64,000 bases of DNA from Methylobacterium oryzihabitans (GCF_004004555.2 NZ_SACP01000022.1:1-64000); one strand, 5' to 3'; numbered from the stretch's first letter, positions 8,341 through 16,882 are shown. The notes: generated by a model from the sequence alone, not told the origin. Made by a program: numbers and translations.

Positions 8341-8979
8341 CTACCGTGGTACGAAACCGGGGCCGTGCGCCGCGACGAGATCCAGGACGATCGGCAGCAC
8401 CGAGGCGGCGAGCATCGCCGCGAGCACGGCGTTGAACAGGCGCCGGCGCCCCGGCGTGTTCAGCCAGCGCGCCACCACCGTGCCGGCCCCCGCCCACAGG
8501 GCGCTGGAGCCGCAGCCGACAAGGCCGAAGATCGCCACGATCCCGGCGAGAGCCGCCGCGAAGTCGACCCCGGCGGTGTAGGCGGTGATCGCCGTCGTCG
8601 CCATGATCCAGGCCTTCGGGTTGACCCACTGGAACAGGGCCGCCTCGACGAGGCCGATCGGCCGTGCGGCGGTTCTTTCCGAGGGCCCGTCCCCGGCCGA
8701 GCCGAGCAGCGTCCAGGCGAGATAGAGCAGGTAGAGGATGCCGATCACCGCCAGCACGTCGTGCAGCCACGGCAGGGCGGTGAACACGCCGCCGAGGGCG
8801 AGCCCGACGACCAGCACCATCACGGGAAAGCCGACCGCAATCCCCATGACGTGGCGCAGGGTGCGGGCGAAGCCGAACCGGGCGCCGGAGGCGACCAGCA
8901 GCAGGTTGTTGGGGCCGGGCGACACGCTGGTCGAGATCGCGAACAGCGTGACGGCGGTGATCCAGGCCGGATCCGGCAT
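8341..8979 (-). CDS. LysE/RhtB-family exporter
   Basis: A 212-residue inner-membrane protein with about six hydrophobic segments. The N-terminal segment carries SVSPGPNNLLLVASGARFG, the signature of the LysE/RhtB amino-acid exporter family, and FQWVNPKAWIMA in the fourth segment is equally typical. Such proteins export lysine, homoserine, threonine or related metabolites; the substrate cannot be read from the sequence. The ATG at 8979 places the first segment at the N-terminus; an upstream start at 9078 would add a basic 33-residue extension and is less likely. Confidence 0.85.
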   Translation of the reverse strand: MPDPAWITAVTLFAISTSVSPGPNNLLLVASGARFGFARTLRHVMGIAVGFPVMVLVVGLALGGVFTALPWLHDVLAVIGILYLLYLAWTLLGSAGDGPSERTAARPIGLVEAALFQWVNPKAWIMATTAITAYTAGVDFAAALAGIVAIFGLVGCGSSALWAGAGTVVARWLNTPGRRRLFNAVLAAMLAASVLPIVLDLVAAHGPGFVPR

Positions 8980-9136
8980 CACGGGGACGACTTTCGGACG
9001 AGGGGCTGACGGGCGACGTCTGTGGCATCGACGATGCCGCAGGGCAATCAACCTCCGGATGTCTTGAAACCGCCCCATGGACGTGCCCCTTCAGGGTCAG
9101 ATGCTCCGACCGCCCGTCCGGCCGCCCGAGGAACCC

Positions 9137-9466
9137 ATGCCCGTTCGCTCCGCCCTCCTGCTCGCCCTCGCCCTCGCGGGCGGTCCCGCCCTGGCCCAGA
9201 CCGCCGTGACCGTCCCGGCGGCTTTGCCCGGACCCGGCGCGTCCGCCGCCGACGCCGCGGCCCCGTCGCGCCGGCGCCCGCCCCGCGTCGCGGCGGCCCC
9301 GGCCGCCCCCGAGGCGGCCCTGGGCACGCCGGCGGCCACCGACAAGGCCGCGATGGCCAAGGCCAATGCCGCCGCCCGCAAGGCGCAGGCCGCCGCCGAG
9401 GCCCGCGACAAGGCGTGGGACTCGCGGATGAAGCGCACCCTCGGCTCGATCTGCCAGGGCTGCTGA
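9137..9466 (+). CDS. Small secreted Ala-rich protein of unknown function
   Basis: A 109-residue protein not assigned to any family. MPVRSALLLALALAGGPALAQ is a clear signal peptide with an AxA cleavage site. The mature part is Ala/Pro-rich and then a charged helix (KANAAARKAQAAAEARDKAWD) leading to SRMKRTLGSICQGC, where two cysteines near the end could form a disulfide or bind a partner. An upstream in-frame start at 9077 would bury the signal peptide. It ends 10 bp before the ABC ATPase gene, so the two may be co-transcribed. Confidence 0.55.
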   Translation: MPVRSALLLALALAGGPALAQTAVTVPAALPGPGASAADAAAPSRRRPPRVAAAPAAPEAALGTPAATDKAAMAKANAAARKAQAAAEARDKAWDSRMKRTLGSICQGC

Positions 9467-9476
9467 TCGGCCGGCG

Positions 9477-10421
9477 ATGATCCGCTTCGAGGGCGTCGCG
9501 AAGACCTATCCGGGGCAGGCGCGGCCCGCGGTCGCCGGCATCGACCTGACCGTGGCGGAGGGCGCCACCCTGGCGCTGATCGGCCCGTCCGGCTGCGGCA
9601 AGTCCACCCTGCTGCGGATGGTCAACCGGCTGGTCGACCCCGATGCCGGGCGGGTGCTGGTCGGCGGCGAGGACGTGGCCGGCCTCGATCCGGTCGCCCT
9701 GCGCCGGCGCATCGGCTACGTGCTGCAGGGCGTCGGCCTGTTTCCGCACCGGAGCGTGGCGCAGAACGTCGCCACCGTGCCGGGCCTGCTTGGCTGGCCG
9801 AAGCGCCGCATCCGCGAGCGGGTCGACGCGATGCTCGACCTCGTCGGCCTGGAGCCCGCCGCCTACCGCGACCGGCGGCCGGACGAGCTCTCGGGCGGGC
9901 AGCGCCAGCGGGTCGGCGTCGCCCGGGCGCTCGCCGCCGACCCGGCGGTGCTGCTGATGGACGAGCCGTTCGGCGCCGTCGATCCCCTCGGCCGCGTTCG
10001 GCTCCAGGCCGAGATCGGCGAGATCCTCGGCCGCCTCGGCAAGACCGTCCTCCTCGTTACCCACGACCTCGACGAGGCGGTGCGGCTCGGCGACCGGGTC
10101 GCGCTGATGCGCGACGGGCGGCTGGTCCAGGACGCGGCCCCGGCCGACCTCCTCGCCCGCCCGGCCGACGCCTTCGTGGAGGAGTTCGTCGGCGCCGACC
10201 GCTGGCTCCGACGTCTCGCCCTCATCCCCGCCACGGCAGCCCGTTCACCGGAGAAGGCGACCGATGATGCCCCGCGCCTGCCCGGCGGCGCTTCCCTGAA
10301 GGATGCGCTCGGCCTCCTCCTCGCCGGTGGTTCGGAGCGCGTCGGGCTCGCAACGGAGGGAAGCGTCACGCTCACGTCCCTGAGGGCTGCGGCGGTCGCC
10401 CCAACCCGTGATAGTCCCTGA
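9477..10421 (+). CDS. ABC transporter ATPase, osmoprotectant (OpuCA/YehX/ProV) type
   Basis: A 314-residue ATPase. Walker A is GPSGCGKST, the Q-loop is VLQGVGLFPHRSV, the signature is ELSGGQRQRVG, Walker B is VLLMDEPFGAVDP and the H-loop VTHD. The phrase VLQGVGLFPHRTV and the GAVDPLGR stretch are typical of glycine betaine/choline importers of the OpuCA or YehX branch. After the ATPase, LPGGASLKDALGLLLAGG up to GSVTLTSLRAA looks like a single CBS-like half-domain, which in this branch senses ionic strength. No permease or binding protein follows, so the ATPase is an orphan here or its partners lie elsewhere. Confidence 0.82.
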   Translation: MIRFEGVAKTYPGQARPAVAGIDLTVAEGATLALIGPSGCGKSTLLRMVNRLVDPDAGRVLVGGEDVAGLDPVALRRRIGYVLQGVGLFPHRSVAQNVATVPGLLGWPKRRIRERVDAMLDLVGLEPAAYRDRRPDELSGGQRQRVGVARALAADPAVLLMDEPFGAVDPLGRVRLQAEIGEILGRLGKTVLLVTHDLDEAVRLGDRVALMRDGRLVQDAAPADLLARPADAFVEEFVGADRWLRRLALIPATAARSPEKATDDAPRLPGGASLKDALGLLLAGGSERVGLATEGSVTLTSLRAAAVAPTRDSP

Positions 10422-10617
10422 CGGCGGCTCGCAAGGGGCGATCGTTGCGAGTAGGAGAATAGGGCTTGCAGGTATCGTGAGTGCCGTGCGAATGCTCCCT
10501 TTCGCAAATTCTGTCTGGGCCAGACAAAGACAAGCTCGCGCTCGATTCCTGCGGAAGGCGAGGCCGTTCATGCCTTTTCGTCTTCATGCGGGTTGGCATC
10601 GATGATAGGTTGACGTC
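10422..10617 (+). other. Intergenic stretch of lower GC
   Basis: No gene seen. Base composition drops relative to the flanks and this continues through the next gene. It must hold the promoter of the acetyltransferase, but no clear -35/-10 pair stands out. Confidence 0.3.
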
Positions 10618-11109
10618 ATGAACTCGCTTCAGGTGCGCAGGTTCAGCCCCGTGGACGTGCGATCCGTCATCGACGTCATCCTGCCGATTCAACGAGAAGA
10701 GTTCGGCATCGCGATCACAGAGTCGGACCAGCCCGACCTGCATGACATTCCCGGCTTCTATCAGGTTGGGAACGGCGATTTTTTCGTCGCGGAGATCGAT
10801 GGCCGGCTCGTCGGCACGATCGGTCTCAAAGACATCGGGTCGGGACAGGGCGCGCTTCGCAAGATGTTCGTGGCATCCGACTTTCGTGGGCGCGACCACG
10901 GTGTCGCCCACGGCTTGCTGCACCACTTGCTTTCCGAAGCCAGAGCGCGTGGCCTGCAAGAGATCTATCTGGGTACCACCGATCGCTTTCTCGCTGCGCA
11001 CCGCTTCTACGAGAAGAACGGGTTCCATCCCGTGCCGGTGGAGGTCCTCCCGCCCTCGTTCCCGCGAATGGCCGTGGACACGCGCTTTTATCGACTCGAC
11101 TTGAGCTGA
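10618..11109 (+). CDS. GNAT-family N-acetyltransferase
   Basis: A 163-residue single-domain acetyltransferase. The core is recognisable: FFVAEIDGRLVGTIGLKDIG (strand pair), GALRKMFVASDFRGRDHGVAHGLLHHLL (acetyl-CoA pyrophosphate loop, here R-G-R-D-H-G) and IYLGTTDRFLAAHRFYEKNGFHPV (the C-terminal Asn/Tyr helix and FYEKNGF motif). The family transfers an acetyl group from acetyl-CoA to an amine; the substrate is unknown. Codon use is less GC-biased than in trpA or ligA, consistent with later arrival. It stands where trpB would be expected before trpA in most alphaproteobacteria. Confidence 0.85.
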   Translation: MNSLQVRRFSPVDVRSVIDVILPIQREEFGIAITESDQPDLHDIPGFYQVGNGDFFVAEIDGRLVGTIGLKDIGSGQGALRKMFVASDFRGRDHGVAHGLLHHLLSEARARGLQEIYLGTTDRFLAAHRFYEKNGFHPVPVEVLPPSFPRMAVDTRFYRLDLS

Positions 11110-11273
11110 CGCCCCATCGTGACGCGCCCGGCCGATCTCTCGGGCTGCCAGCCGGCGGATCACGGCCGGCTTCACCTCGGCCCCTGAATGGTGTAGCGCG
11201 GCGGCTTCGCCCCGCACCGAGCCCGAGCGTGACGGACACGGGGGCCGCCGCTCCCGGAGGCCTGAGAGACCGC

Positions 11274-12104
11274 ATGACCACCCGCCTCGACGACGCCTTC
11301 GCCCGCTGCCGCGCGGAGGGCCGCGCCGCCCTCGTCACCTACGTCATGGCCGGCGACCCCGACCTCGACACCTCGCTCGCGGTGCTGAAGGCGCTGCCGG
11401 AATCCGGGGCCGACATCGTCGAGCTCGGCCTGCCCTTCACCGACCCGATGGCCGACGGGCCGGCGATCCAGGCCGGCGGCCTGCGGGCGCTCAAGGGTGG
11501 CCAGACCCTGGAGAAGACCCTCGACGTCGTCCGGCGCTTCCGCGAGGGGAACACCCGCACGCCGATCGTGCTGATGGGCTACTACAACCCGATCTACATC
11601 TACGGGGTCGACCGCTTCCTGAAGACCGCCGCGGAGGCCGGCATCGACGGGCTGATCGTCGTCGACCTGCCGCCGGAGGAGGACGACGAGCTGTGCCTGC
11701 CGGCGCGGGAGGCCGGGCTCGCCTTCATCCGCCTCGCCACCCCGACGACCGACGCGGCCCGCCTGCCGGCCGTCCTCGCCAACACCGCGGGCTTCGTCTA
11801 CTACGTGTCGATCACCGGCATCACCGGCTCGGCGACGCCCGATTTCGGTAAGGTCGCCGAGGCCGTCGCCCGCATCCGGGCGCAGACGCCGCTCCCGGTC
11901 GTGGTCGGTTTCGGCGTCAAGACCGGCGCGCACGCCGCCGCCATCGCCCGCGGCGCCGACGGCGTCGTGGTCGGCTCGGCCCTGGTCGACGCCCTGGCGC
12001 GCTCCCTCGACGGCGAGGGCCGCGCCACCGCCGGCAGCGTCGAGGCGGTCGCCGCCCTGGTGCGGGACCTCGCCGCCGGCGTGCGCTCGGTCGAGGCCGC
12101 CTGA
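11274..12104 (+). CDS. trpA: Tryptophan synthase alpha chain
   Basis: Cleaves indole-3-glycerol phosphate to indole and glyceraldehyde 3-phosphate and passes indole to TrpB. Catalytic residues are present: E50 in DIVELGLPF and D61 in TDPMADGP, with the phosphate loop GFGVKTG and VVGSALV later. At 276 residues it has the usual length. The ATG at 11274 gives the standard start MTTRLDDAF; an upstream ATG-like start at 11229 would add 15 residues. trpB and trpF, normally directly upstream in these bacteria, are absent, but accD follows 29 bp downstream as usual, so the unit trpA-accD-folC is kept. Confidence 0.96.
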   Translation: MTTRLDDAFARCRAEGRAALVTYVMAGDPDLDTSLAVLKALPESGADIVELGLPFTDPMADGPAIQAGGLRALKGGQTLEKTLDVVRRFREGNTRTPIVLMGYYNPIYIYGVDRFLKTAAEAGIDGLIVVDLPPEEDDELCLPAREAGLAFIRLATPTTDAARLPAVLANTAGFVYYVSITGITGSATPDFGKVAEAVARIRAQTPLPVVVGFGVKTGAHAAAIARGADGVVVGSALVDALARSLDGEGRATAGSVEAVAALVRDLAAGVRSVEAA

Positions 12105-12133
12105 TCGCCCTCGTGGATGGAGGTTCGACCGTG

Positions 12134-13045
12134 ATGAAGGTCGAGACGATGAACTGGATCTCCGAGGTCGTCCGCCCGAAGATCAAGACGCTGTTCAAGC
12201 GCGAGACGCCCGAGAACCTGTGGGTCAAGTGCCCCGAGACCGGCCAGATGGTCTTCCACAAGGAGGTCGAGGCCAATCTCTGGGTGATCCCGGGCTCCGA
12301 GCACCACCTGCGCATGACGGCGCAGCAGCGCCTCAAGACGATGTTCGACGAGGGCACCTGGCTCGACGTGCCGCTGCCCGAGGTGGCGGCCGACCCGCTC
12401 AAGTTCCGCGACGAGAAGCGCTACGCCGACCGGCTGAAGGACGCCCGCGCCAAGACCGGCATGACCGACGCCTTCAAGGTCGGGTTCGGCCGGGTCGGCG
12501 GCCTGCCGATGACGCTGGCGGTGCAGGATTTCGGCTTCATGGGCGGCTCCCTCGGCATGGCGGCCGGCGAGGCCTTCGTGCGCGGTGCCGAGACGGCGCT
12601 CGACAAGCGCACGCCCTACGTGCTGTTCGCCGCCTCCGGCGGGGCCAGGATGCAGGAGGGCATCCTGTCGCTGATGCAGATGCCGCGCACCACCGTGGCG
12701 GTGCGCCGGCTCAACGCCGCCAAGCTGCCCTACGTCGTGGTGCTGACCAATCCGACGACCGGGGGCGTCACCGCCTCCTACGCGATGCTCGGGGACGTCC
12801 ACCTCGCCGAGCCGGGCGCGCTGATCGGCTTCGCCGGCCCGCGGGTGATCGAGCAGACCATCCGCGAGAAGCTGCCCGACGGGTTCCAGCGCGCCGAGTA
12901 CCTGCGCGACCACGGCATGGTCGATCAGGTCGTGCATCGCCGAGACCTGAAGCCGACCATCGCGCGGCTGTGCGGGCTGCTGATGCAGGCGCCGGTCGAG
13001 CGGCCGGTTCCCGCCCGCGCCCCGGAGACGATCGAGGCCGCCTGA
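12134..13045 (+). CDS. accD: Acetyl-CoA carboxylase carboxyltransferase subunit beta
   Basis: With AccA it transfers the carboxyl group from biotin to acetyl-CoA, giving malonyl-CoA for fatty-acid synthesis. The crotonase-like core is intact: GMGDAF-type stretch (GMTDAFKVGFG), FMGGSLGMAAGE, FAASGGARMQEG, NPTTGGVTASYAMLGD and GFAGPRVIEQT. The N-terminal zinc finger is degenerate: only KCPETG retains a cysteine, while the other three positions read ETG and IPGS. This loss is common in alphaproteobacterial AccD. GGAGG at 12119-12123 allows GTG 12131 or ATG 12134; ATG 12149 (MNWISEVV) is a further candidate. Confidence 0.95.
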   Translation: MKVETMNWISEVVRPKIKTLFKRETPENLWVKCPETGQMVFHKEVEANLWVIPGSEHHLRMTAQQRLKTMFDEGTWLDVPLPEVAADPLKFRDEKRYADRLKDARAKTGMTDAFKVGFGRVGGLPMTLAVQDFGFMGGSLGMAAGEAFVRGAETALDKRTPYVLFAASGGARMQEGILSLMQMPRTTVAVRRLNAAKLPYVVVLTNPTTGGVTASYAMLGDVHLAEPGALIGFAGPRVIEQTIREKLPDGFQRAEYLRDHGMVDQVVHRRDLKPTIARLCGLLMQAPVERPVPARAPETIEAA

Positions 13046-13150
13046 TCGGCGGCGCCCGCCCTTAAGTCGGATTGTTGGGGGACCTCGTCTTCGCTCCAGT
13101 TGCCGGGACACGGCCGCGTCCGAACCGGCCGCCCTGACTCCGGGGCTCCC

Positions 13151-14539
13151 ATGACGTCGTGCCGTACCGAGACTGCGCCGCTCCCCTCCGAGACCGAGCA
13201 CGGAACGCCTCCGATGGAGTCCACCGACGCGCTGATGGCGCGCTTCCTCGCCCTGCATCCGCGCACGATCGACCTGTCGCTCGGGCGGATCGAGCGGCTG
13301 CTCGCGCGGCTCGACCATCCGGAGCGGCGGCTGCCGCCGGTGATCCACGTCGCCGGCACCAACGGCAAGGGCTCGACCATCGCGACGATGCGGGCGATCC
13401 TGGAGGCGGGGGGGCTCGCGGCCCACGTCTACACCTCGCCCCACCTCGTGCGTTTCCACGAGCGGATCCGGCTGGGCCGGGTCGGCGGCGGGCGCTTCGT
13501 CGCCGAGGACCGGCTGGCCGAGGCCTTCGCCCGCTGCGAGGCCGTCAATGCCGGCGACCCGATCACCGTGTTCGAGATCACCACCGCGGCGGCCTTCCTG
13601 CTCTTCGCCGAGCATCCCGCCGACGTGCTGCTGCTGGAGGTCGGCCTCGGCGGGCGGGTCGACGCCACCAACGTCATCGAGCGCCCGGCCGCGGCGGTGG
13701 TGACGCCGATCGGCCGCGACCACGCCGAGTATCTCGGCGACACCGTCGCGGCGGTGGCCGGCGAGAAGGCCGGCATCTTCCGCCGCGGCTGCCCGGCGGT
13801 GATCGCCCCGCAGGACTATCCCGACGCCGACCGGGTGCTGTGCGAGCGCGCCGAGGCGTCGGGCGCGAACCCGATCCTCGTCGGCAACCAGGATTTCTCG
13901 GCCCACGAGGAGCGCGGCCGCCTCGTCTACCAGGACGAGGACGGGCTGCTCGACCTGCCGCGGCCGCGCCTCGCCGGGCGCCACCAGATCGTCAACGCCG
14001 GCACCGCCATCGCGGCCCTGCGCGCGGCGGGCTTCGGCGACATCGGTCCCGAGGCGTTCGAGGCCGGGCTCGCGGCGATCGACTGGCCCGGCCGGCTCCA
14101 GCGCCTCGCCCGCGGCCGGCTGTCGCAACTCGTCCCGGCGGGGTCCGAGCTGTGGCTCGACGGCGGCCACAACGTCGATGGCGGCCGCATCCTCGCCGCC
14201 GCGATGGCCGACCTGCAGGAGCGCGGCGACGCGCCCCTGGTGCTGGTCGCCGGCCTGCTCGGGACCAAGGATGCCGAGGGCTTCCTGCGCAACTTCGTCG
14301 GCCTCGCCCGCGCCCTCGTGGCGGTGCCGATCGGCGGCCAGATGGCGGCGCGGCCGCCCGAGGAGGTCGCCGCCATCGCGACCGGCATCGGCCTGCGCGC
14401 CGAGACCGCGCCGAGCATCGAGGCGGCGCTGGCCGGCCTCGGCGACCGCAAGTGGGAGCGCCCGCCCCGGGTGCTGATCTGCGGTTCGCTCTACCTCGCC
14501 GGCGCGGTCCTCACCGCCAACGGCACGCCCCCGGCCTGA
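13151..14539 (+). CDS. folC: Bifunctional folylpolyglutamate/dihydrofolate synthase
   Basis: Adds L-glutamate to dihydropteroate and then gamma-linked glutamates to folates. The ATP loop is HVAGTNGKGST, followed by LEAGGLAAHVYTSPHLVRFHERI, the LEVGLGGRVDATN motif and the C-terminal ligase region with DGGHNVDGG, all Mur-ligase/FolC signatures. Length about 462 residues is slightly above average because of the N-terminal extension; an ATG at 13214 (MESTDALM) would give a more typical start. It follows accD with a 105-bp gap and ends the trpA-accD-folC group. Confidence 0.94.
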   Translation: MTSCRTETAPLPSETEHGTPPMESTDALMARFLALHPRTIDLSLGRIERLLARLDHPERRLPPVIHVAGTNGKGSTIATMRAILEAGGLAAHVYTSPHLVRFHERIRLGRVGGGRFVAEDRLAEAFARCEAVNAGDPITVFEITTAAAFLLFAEHPADVLLLEVGLGGRVDATNVIERPAAAVVTPIGRDHAEYLGDTVAAVAGEKAGIFRRGCPAVIAPQDYPDADRVLCERAEASGANPILVGNQDFSAHEERGRLVYQDEDGLLDLPRPRLAGRHQIVNAGTAIAALRAAGFGDIGPEAFEAGLAAIDWPGRLQRLARGRLSQLVPAGSELWLDGGHNVDGGRILAAAMADLQERGDAPLVLVAGLLGTKDAEGFLRNFVGLARALVAVPIGGQMAARPPEEVAAIATGIGLRAETAPSIEAALAGLGDRKWERPPRVLICGSLYLAGAVLTANGTPPA

Positions 14540-14662
14540 GCGGCGCGAAGCCGTGGGCGCGATTGTGTCGCCGCGTCCTCGGTGTGACCCCCGCGCTACA
14601 TCCGGTAGCACCGGAATGGTCTAGCTTGCGAGTCGATGAGGGACTTTCTCGGGGGATCACTG

Positions 14663-15526
14663 ATGAAAAAGCTTCTGACTTCGCTGGCAGCCTTCACGGC
14701 GCTGACCGCCGCCGCCTCGGCCGCCGACCTTCCGCGCCGCGTCGCCCCGCCGCCGGTGTTCACGCCGGTTCCGGTGTTCACCTGGACCGGCTTCTACGCC
14801 GGTTTCAACGCCGGCTACGGCTTCGCCACCGAGGACAACAACCGCGCCACCATCGTCGGCGTCGGTCCCGGCACCGGCCTCGTCGTCGCTCCGACCGTGA
14901 TCGCCTTCCCGGGCCAGCGCTCGTCGGACGGCTTCGTCGGCGGTGGCCAGATCGGCTACAACTACCAGTTCACCCCGGGCTCCGGCATCGTCGTCGGTCT
15001 CGAGGCGGACGCCCAGTACGTCGATTTCGGCCGTGACCGGAACCGCTTCATCTCGACCGGCCCGCTGGCCGCCCAGCAGGTGTTCAACCCGGCCGGCATC
15101 TCGGGCCTGGACTTCTTCGGCACCGTGCGCGGCCGCCTCGGCTACGCCTGGGACCGCACCCTCATCTACGCCACCGGCGGTTTCGCCTACGGCTCGGGTG
15201 GCGGTCGCGACTTCGGCCTGCCGAACACCTCGGTCGACGACTTCAAGACCGGCTGGACCGTCGGCGGTGGTCTCGAATACGCCCTGCCCACCGACTCGTT
15301 CCTGAACTTCTTCAAGTCGTCGGCCGTGACGGTGAAGGTCGAAGGCCTGTACGTGAACCTGGATCGCGGCAACGGCCTCAACGGCGCGTTCGCGGTCAAC
15401 AACGCCGGCGCGGTGATCAACCTCGCCAACCCGAACGTCGTCGTGGTCCAGACGGCTCAGACCCGCCGCGACATCGAGTTCGCGGTGGTCCGCGCCGGCC
15501 TGAACTACAAGTTCGGCACCTGGTAG
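14663..15526 (+). CDS. Outer-membrane beta-barrel protein, Omp25/RopB-like
   Basis: A 287-residue protein with signal peptide MKKLLTSLAAFTALTAAASA followed by ADLPRR, the usual N-terminus of rhizobial Omp25/Omp31/RopB-type proteins. WTGFYAGFNAGYGFA opens the barrel; alternating strands include DFFGTVRGRLGYAWDRTLIYATGGFAYG, and the chain ends LNYKFGTW with a terminal aromatic residue recognised by the Bam machinery. It is an 8-stranded type rather than a trimeric porin. Codon use looks strongly selected and two T-rich terminators follow, both signs of high expression. An upstream start at 14636 would spoil the signal peptide. Confidence 0.88.
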   Translation: MKKLLTSLAAFTALTAAASAADLPRRVAPPPVFTPVPVFTWTGFYAGFNAGYGFATEDNNRATIVGVGPGTGLVVAPTVIAFPGQRSSDGFVGGGQIGYNYQFTPGSGIVVGLEADAQYVDFGRDRNRFISTGPLAAQQVFNPAGISGLDFFGTVRGRLGYAWDRTLIYATGGFAYGSGGGRDFGLPNTSVDDFKTGWTVGGGLEYALPTDSFLNFFKSSAVTVKVEGLYVNLDRGNGLNGAFAVNNAGAVINLANPNVVVVQTAQTRRDIEFAVVRAGLNYKFGTW

Positions 15527-15541
15527 GATCCGTCCGAACGA

Positions 15542-15571
15542 ACCGTCCGGCGAGCCCGCTCGCCGGACGGT
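15542..15571 (+). terminator. Perfect 13-bp hairpin after the barrel gene
   Basis: ACCGTCCGGCGAG and its exact complement flank a 4-base loop, 15 bp after the stop codon. No T-run follows, so it may protect the mRNA 3' end while the two terminators just downstream stop transcription. Confidence 0.5.
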
Positions 15572-15580
15572 GCGTCCAGG

Positions 15581-15607
15581 AACCCGGCCGCGAAACCGGG
15601 TTTTTTT
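15581..15607 (+). terminator. Rho-independent terminator 1
   Basis: Stem AACCCGG/CCGGGTT with an 8-base loop merges into seven T. It is the first of two tandem terminators behind the outer-membrane protein gene. Confidence 0.85.
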
Positions 15608-15614
15608 ATTGAGG

Positions 15615-15639
15615 ACCCGGCCGCGAGGCCGGGTTTTTT
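15615..15639 (+). terminator. Rho-independent terminator 2
   Basis: An exact 8-bp stem ACCCGGCC/GGCCGGGT with loop GCGA runs into six T. It closely resembles terminator 1 and probably arose by duplication; together they insulate the following permease gene. Confidence 0.85.
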
Positions 15640-15712
15640 GTTGCCGCGGCGCCCGCCGGGGCGCCGCCGCCCTATCTGTCCGGCGCGGGACGGTCCGCGA
15701 CGGGGGACGGGC

Positions 15713-16879
15713 ATGCAGGAACGGGCGCAGACCGGGGAGGGGCCGACGCGCCCCGGCGACCGGACGGGGACGGGCGCGCGGCCGCTCCTGCTCGCCGGGA
15801 TCGGGGTGGTCTGCTTCGTCGTCCTGCTCGCCCTGGTCTGGCACGCCTCCGACACGCTGCTGCTGATCTTCGCCGGCCTGCTGTTCGCAGTCTTCCTCGA
15901 CGGACTGACCCATTACCTCGGCCGCGTCGTGCCGCTCGGCCACGGCGTCCGCCTCGCCATCGTGACCGTCCTCCTGTCGGCCCTGTTCCTCGGCCTCCTC
16001 GGCCTCGGCGGCGCGACGCTGTCGCAGCAGGCGGGCAGCCTCGGGCGCACCCTCCAGCAGCAGGCGGGCGAGGTCAGCACGTGGCTCAAGCAGCGCGGCA
16101 TCGACCTGCCGCTGCCGCAATCGGACCGGGACGGCGGCAAATCCGACGGCGGCAAATCCGAAGGCGGCAAGTCGGGGGACGGGCGCACGTCCTCTCCGCT
16201 CGGCGGCGAGCTGCCGAGCCCCGGCAGCCTGCTGTCGGATGCCGGCAGCGTGCTCGGTCGCGCCTCGACCATCGTGTTCGGGGTGTTCGGCGCCATCGGC
16301 AACGTGTTCGTGGTGATCGTGCTGGGCGTGTTCGTCGCCGCCGATCCGAGGAGCTACCGCGACGGGCTGCTGCGCTTCGTCCCGCCGCGGCACCGCGCGC
16401 GGGCCGCCACCGTCGCCGACGACCTCGGCACGACCCTGCGCCACTGGCTGTTCGGCCAGCTCGTCATCATGGCGGCGATCTTCGTCTGCGTCTGGCTCGG
16501 CCTGTCGCTGCTCGGCCTCGACGGCGCGCTGATCCTCGGCCTCCAGGCCGGGCTCCTGTGCTTCATCCCGACGGTCGGGGCGCTCGTCGCCGGCCTCGTC
16601 ATCGTGCTGGCGAGCCTCGCCTCGGGGCTCAAGGGCGTGATCGGCGCCGTCGCGGTCTACCTGCTGGTGCAGGCGCTGGAGAGCTACGTCCTCACCCCGT
16701 TCGTGCAGAAGAAGGCGATCGACATCCCGCCGGCCACGATCTTCGCCGGCCAGATCCTGCTCGGGGTGCTGTTCGGGCTGTGGGGCATCGCGCTGGCGCT
16801 GCCGATCATGGCGGTGGCCAAGGTGCTGCTCGACCGCCTCTACGTCGAGGACACCCTCGGGGAGAGCGCGGAGGCGTGA
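15713..16879 (+). CDS. AI-2E/PerM-family membrane permease
   Basis: A 388-residue polytopic protein with the AI-2E transporter family layout: two N-terminal segments (LLLAGIGVVCFVVLLALVW, LIFAGLLFAVFLDGL), a third, a soluble region of about 110 residues with two amphipathic helices, then a block of four to five segments including LFGQLVIMAAIFVCVWLGLS and the conserved GLLCFIPTVGALVAG and YLLVQALESYVLTPFVQKK stretches. The soluble loop contains a Gly/Lys/Ser repeat from three 15-base tandem units (16130-16174). Family members range from quorum-signal exporters to ion antiporters; the substrate is unknown. The ATG at 15713 has GGGGGACGGGC before it. Confidence 0.85.
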   Translation: MQERAQTGEGPTRPGDRTGTGARPLLLAGIGVVCFVVLLALVWHASDTLLLIFAGLLFAVFLDGLTHYLGRVVPLGHGVRLAIVTVLLSALFLGLLGLGGATLSQQAGSLGRTLQQQAGEVSTWLKQRGIDLPLPQSDRDGGKSDGGKSEGGKSGDGRTSSPLGGELPSPGSLLSDAGSVLGRASTIVFGVFGAIGNVFVVIVLGVFVAADPRSYRDGLLRFVPPRHRARAATVADDLGTTLRHWLFGQLVIMAAIFVCVWLGLSLLGLDGALILGLQAGLLCFIPTVGALVAGLVIVLASLASGLKGVIGAVAVYLLVQALESYVLTPFVQKKAIDIPPATIFAGQILLGVLFGLWGIALALPIMAVAKVLLDRLYVEDTLGESAEA

Positions 16880-16882
16880 GCG

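Noticed and set aside
11801..14611. A 936-codon open frame on the minus strand across trpA, accD and folC
   Set aside because: It spans three clear plus-strand genes and their gaps and has low-complexity Arg/Gly/His composition; a shadow of high-GC coding.
15581..15639. Tandem similar units looked at as a possible start of a CRISPR-like array
   Set aside because: Only two units, each with stem-loop and T-run; they are terminators.
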